Source: Desulfoprunum sp.
Lineage (GTDB): Bacteria; Desulfobacterota; Desulfobulbia; Desulfobulbales; Desulfocapsaceae
DNA: 8,245 nt
NCBI GenBank assembly: GCA_030696435.1
Contig: JAUYSF010000407.1
Coordinates: forward strand, 1 to 8,245
Direction: 5' to 3'
Part shown: in pieces, positions 1 through 5,544 of the stretch
Numbering within the stretch: position 1 is the first letter of the stretch
How the letters are laid out: every line of letters begins with the position of its first letter
The notes under the pieces: generated by a model
Told to the model about the DNA's origin: nothing
Databases searched by the model: none
Seen by the model: the letters and a program-made list of their open reading frames with translations, nothing else
Program-made: the position numbers and the translations under genes

Positions 1-1
1 T

Positions 2-595
2 GGACCGTATATGCCGATCTACTTCATTACCTCGGCTGCAATGTCTGGCTGTATCGCCATCATCTTCTTCACCTACCTGGCCTACCGAGTGAACAACTGG
101 CAGATGAGCGATGAGATGAAGGGCTCGATGGAGTCTGTAGCCAAAGTAGGCGCTCTGCTGCTGGCGATCATCATGTTTTTCACGACCTGGAAGATGATCA
201 GCGGCGTGACCGGCCAGGCTCCGGGCAAATACGAGGCAATCATGGCCCTAGTGAGCGGCCCCTATGCCATGAATTTTTGGGGTGGCGAGGTGTTTCTCGG
301 CATGCTCCTGCCCTTTGTGATCATCATGCTGGTCAAGGGCAAGAATATGAACGCCCTGTTCGTCGCCTCTCTCGCCGGCATGGTCGGCATTTTCTTCATG
401 CGCTATGACCTGGTGATCGTCGGCCAGCTGATCCCGAACTTTCACGGCATGGGCCTGGTTGATTACCCGGAGTTGTTGACCTATGTGCCGACCCTGCATG
501 AGAACCTGGTGGTCCTGGGTGGCATTGCCTTCTGTGTCATGCTCTTTCTCATGGGAGAAAAGTTGTTTCGCGGCCATCTCTCCGAGGCACATTAG
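2..595 (+). CDS. NrfD/PsrC-like membrane subunit, C-terminal part
   Basis: This is the 3' end of a polytopic integral membrane protein; the frame is open to the left edge (G-P-Y precedes the first visible Met at 11), so the true start lies outside the window. About five hydrophobic helices can be seen in the visible ~197 residues, counted from that Met: about 1-25, 44-63, 88-110, 113-140 and 164-185, with short polar loops. The Trp/Gly/Glu-containing helix starts (NFWGGEVFLG; LHENLVVLGG) resemble the NrfD/PsrC/DmsC family. In that family the protein anchors an Fe-S/molybdopterin or cytochrome module and exchanges electrons with menaquinone. The substrate of this complex cannot be told without the upstream genes. 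The stop at 595 is followed by a 109-bp gap, so this is probably the last gene of a respiratory operon. Family assignment is by pattern recognition and fairly secure; the subfamily (Nrf, Psr, Ttr, Qrc, Act or other) is unknown. Confidence 0.8.
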   Translation, partial: GPYMPIYFITSAAMSGCIAIIFFTYLAYRVNNWQMSDEMKGSMESVAKVGALLLAIIMFFTTWKMISGVTGQAPGKYEAIMALVSGPYAMNFWGGEVFLGMLLPFVIIMLVKGKNMNALFVASLAGMVGIFFMRYDLVIVGQLIPNFHGMGLVDYPELLTYVPTLHENLVVLGGIAFCVMLFLMGEKLFRGHLSEAH

Positions 596-641
596 AGAAC
601 AGCGGCCTTGTTGCTGATCTTTAATGCAGATGAAGGCCTAC

Positions 642-676
642 CTGCCCGGTCCGGCTTGAAAATTTCGACCGGGCAG
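642..676. promoter_or_regulatory. Perfect 10-bp inverted repeat before the MerR gene
   Basis: CTGCCCGGTC (642-651) and GACCGGGCAG (667-676) are exact reverse complements separated by 15 nt. The dyad ends 28 nt before the MerR-family start codon. No T-tract follows, so it is a poor intrinsic terminator for the NrfD operon on the plus strand. It could be an operator for autoregulation by the adjacent MerR-type protein, or an mRNA hairpin. A weaker pair (GGCCTT 604-609 with AAGGCC 633-638) lies just upstream and could be part of a termination structure. Confidence 0.45.
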
Positions 677-704
677 AGTAGTGTGCCTGCAGGAGGAAGT
701 GTGC

Positions 705-1163
705 ATGGCCAGAAAGAAAACCCTTGTTGAACCCATCAAAAACGATATGCCCGTCTACCCCATCAGTGTGGCCGCCCGGCTGCTCAATGTCCATCCGCGC
801 ACCCTGCGGATTTATGAAGATGAAGGTCTGATCAAGCCGGAGCGCCAGGGCGATCGTCGGCTCTATTCGCAAAACGATATCACCTGGATAGGCTGTATGC
901 GTTCCCTGATCCATGAGGAGGGCATATCCATTCCCGGCATTAAGAAGCTCCTGCAGTTCGCCAGTTGCTACGAGATAACCGATTGTCCCAAGGAAAAATC
1001 CTGCAGTTGTGATGCGGTGGTTGATCGGGCTCTGCCTCGCAGTCTGAGGTTGGCCGGAGATGCGGCGGCTGAACAGGAGGCCCGTGAGAAGGATCGCAAG
1101 GCCCGGGAACTGGAGCAGGAAGAAGTGCTCCGGCTGGGGGTGAAGCGCAAGGTAGGCCGGTAA
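705..1163 (+). CDS. MerR-family (HspR-like) transcriptional regulator with Cys cluster
   Basis: Predicted cytoplasmic DNA-binding protein of 152 aa. The N-terminal winged helix-turn-helix is clear: VYPISVAARLLNVHPRTLRIYEDEGLIKP-type sequence at about residues 17-45, then the wing (RQGDRRLYSQND, about 48-59), as in the MerR superfamily and closest in style to HspR. The start at ATG 705 is chosen because AGGAGG (691-696) sits 8 nt upstream; the in-frame GTG codons at 681 and 699 lie before or too close to it. After the DNA-binding domain comes a Cys cluster, C88-x5-C94-x5-C100-x-C102 (plus C64), which could bind a metal or Fe-S cluster or act as a thiol switch. The C-terminal tail (about 110-150) is highly charged and probably helical. 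It lies between a respiratory membrane gene and a cupin gene. MerR-fold assignment is firm; the effector is unknown. Confidence 0.85.
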   Translation: MARKKTLVEPIKNDMPVYPISVAARLLNVHPRTLRIYEDEGLIKPERQGDRRLYSQNDITWIGCMRSLIHEEGISIPGIKKLLQFASCYEITDCPKEKSCSCDAVVDRALPRSLRLAGDAAAEQEAREKDRKARELEQEEVLRLGVKRKVGR

Positions 1164-1205
1164 ACCAACCGGGCCAATGGCATATTTAACAATGGATATT
1201 TCTCT

Positions 1206-1559
1206 ATGAAAAGCTTTCCCGATTTTATGAAGAACCCCAAAAATAAAGTCGATGCTTCGCAACAAAACACGGATGACATTGAGGGATACTATTTTCAAGG
1301 CGCAGATGAAACGCAAATTGCTTTTTGGGAGAGTCACACTGATCGTATTTCCAAAAAGCACGCTCATGTTTTTGATGAATATATGGTCTGCGTAAGTGGT
1401 GAATATACCGCATATTTAGATGAGCTGGAGATTGTGCTGAAACCAGGAGATGAATTGTATATCCCAAAGGATACAGTGCAGTGGGGTAGGTGTAAGGCAG
1501 GAACCAGAACGATTCATGCTTTTGGTGGCAGACGTATAATAAGTAAAATTAAGGCCTAA
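1206..1559 (+). CDS. Small single-domain cupin protein
   Basis: A 117-aa protein with one cupin beta-barrel. Cupin motif 1 is complete: H52-x-H54-x3-E58-x6-G65, the usual metal-ligand set. Motif 2 is degenerate: the PxGxxH segment reads P87-K-D-T-V-Q92, so the fourth ligand His is replaced, though H104 a little later might substitute. A barrel with three conventional ligands could bind a metal ion or small molecule; the reaction or ligand is not deducible. There is no good Shine-Dalgarno before ATG 1206, and no better in-frame start was found. The gene follows the MerR regulator by 42 bp on the same strand, so co-transcription is possible. Its base composition stands out: a sampled 60-nt stretch (1261-1320) is about 40% GC against about 55% in a comparable stretch of the MerR gene, and it uses AT-ending codons and AGA/ATA. 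That suggests separate acquisition. Confidence 0.75.
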   Translation: MKSFPDFMKNPKNKVDASQQNTDDIEGYYFQGADETQIAFWESHTDRISKKHAHVFDEYMVCVSGEYTAYLDELEIVLKPGDELYIPKDTVQWGRCKAGTRTIHAFGGRRIISKIKA

Positions 1560-1575
1560 CACCAGTCTGTGCCCG

Positions 1576-1600
1576 GCCCCTGCCAAAGAGTGGCGGGGGC
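1576..1600. terminator. GC-rich hairpin in convergent gap
   Basis: GCCCCTGCCA (1576-1585), loop AAGAG, TGGCGGGGGC (1591-1600) form a 10-bp stem with one G-T/wobble position. It lies 16 nt after the cupin stop and in the gap between convergent genes, where a terminator is expected. No U-tract follows on the plus strand, so it may act only as a 3'-end stabiliser or weak terminator. Confidence 0.45.
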
Positions 1601-1627
1601 GGTAAGGCTGAACTGTGCGCTGAAGGC

Positions 1628-1653
1628 GACCAGCAAAAACGCCGGTTTTGGTC
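1628..1653 (-). terminator. Candidate terminator hairpin after the PAS activator gene
   Basis: GACCA (1628-1632) pairs with TGGTC (1649-1653), and within it AAAAC pairs with GTTTT around a GCCG loop, with a 3-nt bulge on one arm. It lies 31 bp beyond the stop of the minus-strand activator gene (1685) and could terminate it, or both convergent transcripts. There is no long U-tract, so this is only a candidate. Confidence 0.35.
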
Positions 1654-1684
1654 GTCCCTCCGTGCGATGTCTGCCCTTATACCC

Positions 1685-4078
1685 TTACTTCTCCTGTGGA
1701 GAAACGGGATTCTCAAGTCCGTAACTTTCGATTTTCCGCCGCAGTGTATCCTTTGAGATCTGCAGTTCCCGGCAAGTCAGCATCTTTTTCCATTTGTTGC
1801 GTTCAAGCGACTGAAGAATGGCCTGCTTTTCAATCTCTGCCAAAGACTCTCCCCCTGTTGTCAGATAGACTGAGACGGCGGGCGATTCCGCTTCACCCAC
1901 GATGTTTTCCGGCAGATGGCTCTCTTGGATATAGCCGCCTGGACAGAGGATGAAGGCGTATTCAATAATGTTTTCCAACTCCCTGATATTGCCGGGGTAG
2001 GAATAGCGCATGAGCCGGGCAATGACGGCATCGCTGACCCCGACAATGTCCTTCTGTTTTTCCGCCCCGAATTTTTTCACGAAGTGATCAATCAACAGAG
2101 GGATGTCTTCGACCCGTTCCCGCAGTGGCGGCAGCTGGATGTTGACGACGTTGAGGCGATAATAGAGATCATCGCGGAAATGGCCCTCCCGGACCAGTTG
2201 CGGTAGAAATCTGTTCGTTGCCGTAATGATGCGGACATTGGCCTTGACCGGGGTATTCGAGCCCAAGGGTTCGTAGGTCTTGTTCTGCAGAACCCGCAGG
2301 AGCTTGACCTGCAGGGATTGCGGGATGTCGCCGATCTCGTCGAGGAACAGGGTACCACCTTCAGCTGTAGCAAATCGGCCCAGCTTGTCCTTGCGGGCAT
2401 CGGTGAAGGCCCCGGCCTTGTAGCCGAAGAGCTCGGATTCCAGCAGGGTATCGGGCAGGGCACCGCAGTTCACCGTGACGAAGGGGCCTTCGCTCCTCTT
2501 TGAGGCATGATAGAGGGCGCTGGCCACCAGTTCCTTACCTGTGCCGCTTTCCCCGAGGATCAGGACGTTACTGTCGCTCTGGGCAATATCCGGCATGATG
2601 GCAAAAATCCGCTGCATTGCCGGGCTCTTGCTGATTATCTCGTCAAAGGTGTAGCGTTTCATCAGCTGCTGACGCAGGCTGACCTCGACACTCAGATCCC
2701 TGAAGGTCTCAACCCCTCCGACAACATTGCCGTCCTGGTCAACAAGCGGTGCGGCGCTGATGCTCACTGCTTGCATCATACCTTTGCGATTCTTGATGGA
2801 GATGGAGCGGTTGGCGACCGGTCTGCCGGTGTAGAGACTCTCGGCGATGGCGCAGCTCTTGCCGCAGATCGAGGATTGAAAGATTTCGCGGCAGTACTGG
2901 CCGATTGCCTTTTCCCTGGTCAAGCCGGTTATCAGTTCTGCTGCCAGATTAAAAGAGGTGATCCGCCAGTTTCGGTCAACGGTGAAGACCCCGTCGGCAA
3001 CCGAGTCAAGAATAAGGGCGTTCTGCAGACGGGCGGTATTGTCTCTGAAGGTTTGCACCCCACCGATGACCTTACCCCGATGATCAAGAAAGGGCGCGGC
3101 GCTGATACTGACCGGGATGGAATAGCCGTCCTTGCCGATGATGAAGGTTTCGAAATCGATAATCGTCCGACTTTCCTGCATGCAGGTTTCGAGGCTGCAG
3201 CTATGGGCATTGGTATTCGATAAAAAAATAGCAGAACAACCTTTCCCCACAGCTTCGTCAGCCTGCCAGCCGCTTATCTTTTCGGCGGCGGTATTAAAAG
3301 AGGTGATCTTTCCCTCTCGGTCAACGGTGAAGACCCCATCAGCCACGGCATCGAGGACAAGTTCATGTTGTAAGGTCGGGGTGATGTCGCGGAAGGTCTC
3401 AACCCCGCCGATGACGTTGCCCGACAGATCAAGAAGGGGAGCGGCGCTGACCTTGACGGGGATGGAGTGGCCGTCCTTGCCGATGATATAGGCCATGCGC
3501 TCATCGACGCAGGCCATTTGCTGCATGCCTTCGGCGATAGCGCAATGTGAGTCGCAGATGTTGGACTGGAGGAGGGTTTTACAGGATTGACCAAGGGCCT
3601 CCAGCTCGGTCCAGCCGGTTATTTTCTCAGCCGCGCTGTTGAATGAGGTGATCCTGTTCGTGTTATCAACCGTGAAGACCCCTTCAGCAATACTGTTGAG
3701 GGCAAGCCGACTGGCAGCCAGCGGTTCACTCAAGTCGGAAAAACCTATGAAGGCCCCAAGGATGGCCCCGGATTTTCCAGGCAGGGTGATGACCTGCAGG
3801 TGGATGGCATGCTTTTCGCCGGTATTCGGGCAGCCCAGATTGAGTTCGATGGAGTTGCTGCCCCGTTTTTTGGTCAGCGGTTCGAGATAAGAGCAGATCG
3901 CCCGGAAACGGTTGTCGTTGTAGAATATCTCCCGACAGTGTCGGCCGATGAGGTCCTTGCCTTCGAGGCCGAGAAGGCGTGAAGCCCGGTCGTTGAACGA
4001 GGTGATGAGCCAGTTGCTGTCGACGGTCACATAGCCACTCTTGGTGTGTTCCGGGTGGCTGGTATCTGAATGGGGCAT
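1685..4078 (-). CDS. Sigma-54-dependent activator with four tandem PAS domains
   Basis: A 797-aa bacterial enhancer-binding protein without a receiver domain; it should sense a signal through PAS domains and open sigma-54 promoters. PAS domains lie at about residues 12-120, 124-235, 240-350 and 354-466. The AAA+ domain (about 475-715) has Walker A GESGTGKE (509-516), Walker B GTLFLDE (575-581), ATN (620-622) and [17 protein letters not shown] (639-655). The sigma-54 contact loop reads GAFTDA (556-561) rather than GAFTGA. A Fis-type HTH closes the protein (about 745-787). PAS2 and PAS4 carry a C-x8-C-x3-C motif (C166/C175/C179; C396/C405/C409). PAS3 keeps the outer two (C281/C294); PAS1 keeps C48 and a shifted C62. 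No membrane segment is visible, so it is cytoplasmic. The start is supported by AGGAGG (4086-4091) 7 nt upstream of ATG. It is divergent from the kinase/regulator operon. Targets are unknown. Confidence 0.93.
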   Translation of the reverse strand: MPHSDTSHPEHTKSGYVTVDSNWLITSFNDRASRLLGLEGKDLIGRHCREIFYNDNRFRAICSYLEPLTKKRGSNSIELNLGCPNTGEKHAIHLQVITLPGKSGAILGAFIGFSDLSEPLAASRLALNSIAEGVFTVDNTNRITSFNSAAEKITGWTELEALGQSCKTLLQSNICDSHCAIAEGMQQMACVDERMAYIIGKDGHSIPVKVSAAPLLDLSGNVIGGVETFRDITPTLQHELVLDAVADGVFTVDREGKITSFNTAAEKISGWQADEAVGKGCSAIFLSNTNAHSCSLETCMQESRTIIDFETFIIGKDGYSIPVSISAAPFLDHRGKVIGGVQTFRDNTARLQNALILDSVADGVFTVDRNWRITSFNLAAELITGLTREKAIGQYCREIFQSSICGKSCAIAESLYTGRPVANRSISIKNRKGMMQAVSISAAPLVDQDGNVVGGVETFRDLSVEVSLRQQLMKRYTFDEIISKSPAMQRIFAIMPDIAQSDSNVLILGESGTGKELVASALYHASKRSEGPFVTVNCGALPDTLLESELFGYKAGAFTDARKDKLGRFATAEGGTLFLDEIGDIPQSLQVKLLRVLQNKTYEPLGSNTPVKANVRIITATNRFLPQLVREGHFRDDLYYRLNVVNIQLPPLRERVEDIPLLIDHFVKKFGAEKQKDIVGVSDAVIARLMRYSYPGNIRELENIIEYAFILCPGGYIQESHLPENIVGEAESPAVSVYLTTGGESLAEIEKQAILQSLERNKWKKMLTCRELQISKDTLRRKIESYGLENPVSPQEK
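2681..3709 (-). repeat. Tandem PAS-coding repeats, 345-bp period
   Basis: PAS2, PAS3 and PAS4 of the activator are homologous modules in exact register. The first Cys of each motif falls at residues 166, 281 and 396, a constant 115 aa (345 bp). Blocks such as [18 protein letters not shown] and NV(I/V)GGVETFRD recur, and at DNA level the string GGTCAACGGTGAAGACCCC recurs near 2975 and 3317 with a close variant near 3665. This points to internal duplication of one PAS exon-like unit. PAS1 is more divergent and its spacing to PAS2 is 118 aa. Confidence 0.85.
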
Positions 4079-4103
4079 GGCCTGTCCTCCTGCGGTTGGG
4101 GCA

Positions 4104-4170
4104 TTGCGGTGGCAAGTTCCTTCTCTCTCATCATAGGGCCAAAAGCTGTTGCGGGCAAGCGCTTATTGCC
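4104..4170. promoter_or_regulatory. TTGC/GCAA dyads in the divergent promoter region
   Basis: Three overlapping or adjacent inverted repeats of the same 4-mer occur just upstream of the PAS activator: TTGC-N4-GCAA (4104-4115), TTGC-N2-GCAA (4149-4158) and GGCAA-N7-TTGCC (4154-4170), the last enclosing the palindrome AAGCGCTT. They lie 26-92 bp from the minus-strand start codon and could be operator sites, for example for autoregulation. No convincing -24/-12 or -35/-10 pair was identified for the minus-strand gene. The short arms make chance a real alternative. Confidence 0.3.
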
Positions 4171-4234
4171 ATGGCGATGCCTGGTGGGGATGCTATCTCG
4201 TTGGAATGTTAGGATGTCTGCGGGTGTAGGTTAT

Positions 4235-4264
4235 TTGCATTTGTCTGAAATGGAGTGGTCTAAC
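4235..4264 (+). promoter_or_regulatory. Weak sigma-70-like promoter candidate for the kinase operon
   Basis: TTGCAT (4235-4240) and TCTAAC (4259-4264) match four of six positions each of the -35 and -10 consensus, with an 18-nt spacer. It would place the transcript start near 4271, ahead of the possible leader ORF and the kinase. The match is weak and no alternative was better. Confidence 0.25.
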
Positions 4265-4291
4265 AATTCCATTGAGAGGAGAGGGGATATT

Positions 4292-4328
4292 ATGTATCAT
4301 GTGCAGGTACTACAAATGTACCATGTTC
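4292..4328 (+). repeat. Imperfect 13-bp direct repeat with nested GGTAC/GTACC dyad
   Basis: ATGTATCATGTGC (4292-4304) and ATGTACCATGTTC (4316-4328) match at 11 of 13 positions at a 24-bp interval. Between them GGTAC (4306-4310) and GTACC (4318-4322) form a dyad with a 7-nt spacer. Another ATGTACC occurs at 4368-4374, just before the kinase Shine-Dalgarno. The arrangement could be a regulator binding site or an mRNA element in the kinase leader. Confidence 0.35.
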
Positions 4329-4399
4329 GCCTCCAGGGTATGGCGGTTGCCGCCCTATCCGCTGTTCATGTACCCCGCAGGAGCTGTTATGAAGAATGA
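4292..4399 (+). CDS. Possible 35-aa leader peptide overlapping the kinase start
   Basis: A small reading frame begins MYHVQVLQMYHVRLQ and ends with TGA at 4397-4399, overlapping the kinase ATG (4389) by 11 nt in another frame. Its ATG at 4292 follows a purine-rich ribosome-binding region (AGGAG 4277-4281 and GAGGGG 4281-4286, 5 nt from ATG), stronger than that of many real genes. The overlap would suit translational coupling to the kinase. The peptide has no recognised family, no strong membrane segment and an internal MYHV repeat that reflects a DNA repeat beneath it. It may simply be a chance ORF in the leader. Confidence 0.3.
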   Translation: MYHVQVLQMYHVRLQGMAVAALSAVHVPRRSCYEE

Positions 4400-5534
4400 C
4401 TGCCCTCCTCTCTCCGAGACCTCCACCGTCCCGGATATCGACCCCGGTGAACGGACGGTGCCTGCCGGTGCCGGGATCGAGCTGTTTCATTCGATTCCCG
4501 ATCCCGTTCTGGTGGTCACGCCCCAGGGGGAGATCGTCGAAGTCAACATGGCCTTATTACGAGCTGCAGGCAAGAGCCGCGATGAGGTCCTCGGTCGCGG
4601 CGTCTGCGAGATCATCCATGGCGGGCGCTGGCCCCATATCAAGTGTCCTCTCGAAGAATTCCTGAAGACCCGTTCCTCGCGGGTGGAAGATACCCGCCTG
4701 CCGGGCCTGGGAGGCGAATATTCCCTGACGGTGGTGCCGGTTCAGGAAAAGGACCGGGAGACAGCGCATATCCTCTTGATCGCCAGAAAGCTCACCAAGG
4801 ACGAGGTGCGCAAGGTTGATTCCATCCGCACCGCACAACTGGCCGCCATCGGTGAACTCGCCGCCGGAGTCGCCCACGAGGTGAATAATCCCATCAACGG
4901 CATCATCAACTTTGCCCAAATCCTGCTCGATGACGCCGATAAAGGCAGCCAGCAGGCCGAGATTCTTAACAGGATCGTCAAGGAAGGGGAACGCATTGCC
5001 ACGATAATCTACAACCTGCTCTCCTTTGCCCGGGAGAATGAGAACGAACAGACCTTCATCGATCTCAATGAAGTGGCACGCGCCAGTATCTCTCTGGTGG
5101 AGCACCAGCTCAAGAATAACGGCATTGAAATTTCAACGGAGTATCACGATCCTTCCTGCATCATCCGTGGTAATTTTCTGCAACTTCAGCAGGTGGTGCT
5201 CAATCTGCTGAGCAACAGCCGCTATGCCCTGAATGAACGATATCGTGACCCCTCTCCCCTCAAGAAAATTCACATCAGTTGCGAACCGGTTATTCTCGAA
5301 GGGCAAGAATACTTTCGTCTGTCCGTCAAAGACCTAGGCACCGGCATTCCTCAGGGTATCCTGGAAAAACTCTTTGAACCGTTTTTTACCAGCAAACCGG
5401 CGGGACTTGGTTCGGGACTCGGACTCAGTATAAGCTATGGCATCATTAAGAATCACCAGGGTATCCTGCGGGTGGATTCGATGTTGCACAAGTTCACCGA
5501 AATGATCGTTGAAATACCATCAGCCGAGGTATGA
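4389..5534 (+). CDS. Soluble PAS-domain sensor histidine kinase
   Basis: A 381-aa NtrB-like kinase. A PAS domain spans about residues 28-135 and contains C73 and the segment HGGRWPHIKCPL (77-88), resembling PAS domains with a HG-x-P-x-CP signature. The dimerisation/phosphoacceptor domain carries the H-box GVAHEVNNPING with H163. The HATPase_c domain shows the N-box around N272/N276, G1 DLGTGIP (315-321), F-box LFEPFFTSK (328-336) and G2 GSGLGLSIS (341-349). No transmembrane helix or signal peptide is visible, so it should sense a cytoplasmic cue. The start at ATG 4389 is preferred because AGGAG (4379-4383) is 5 nt upstream; a longer frame reaching to 4272 adds 39 residues without family character. 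The next gene, a response regulator, starts 10 nt after the stop, so the two form an operon and most likely a cognate pair by phosphotransfer from H163 to D55. Confidence 0.93.
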   Translation: MKNDCPPLSETSTVPDIDPGERTVPAGAGIELFHSIPDPVLVVTPQGEIVEVNMALLRAAGKSRDEVLGRGVCEIIHGGRWPHIKCPLEEFLKTRSSRVEDTRLPGLGGEYSLTVVPVQEKDRETAHILLIARKLTKDEVRKVDSIRTAQLAAIGELAAGVAHEVNNPINGIINFAQILLDDADKGSQQAEILNRIVKEGERIATIIYNLLSFARENENEQTFIDLNEVARASISLVEHQLKNNGIEISTEYHDPSCIIRGNFLQLQQVVLNLLSNSRYALNERYRDPSPLKKIHISCEPVILEGQEYFRLSVKDLGTGIPQGILEKLFEPFFTSKPAGLGSGLGLSISYGIIKNHQGILRVDSMLHKFTEMIVEIPSAEV

Positions 5535-5544
5535 CAGGGAGTCG

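Noticed and set aside
681..704. GTG 681 as start of the MerR protein
   Set aside because: It precedes the AGGAGG ribosome-binding site at 691-696, which points to ATG 705.
621..1367. Minus-strand open frame (248 codons) across the MerR and cupin genes
   Set aside because: It overlaps two genes with clear domains on the plus strand and shows no family features.
2507..3223. Long plus-strand open frame (238 codons) opposite the PAS repeats
   Set aside because: It is antisense to the strongly supported PAS activator, has no recognisable domain, and its length follows from the repeated, GC-biased codons on the other strand.
4110..4126. Sigma-54-like TGGCAAG on the plus strand
   Set aside because: The dinucleotide at the -12 position is CT, not GC.
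4155..4171. Sigma-54-like TGGCAA...TTGC on the minus strand before the PAS activator
   Set aside because: The GG and GC elements are separated by 12 nt rather than the required 10.
4557..5105. Minus-strand open frame (182 codons) opposite the histidine kinase
   Set aside because: Shadow of the kinase gene, whose H-box and ATPase motifs are intact.
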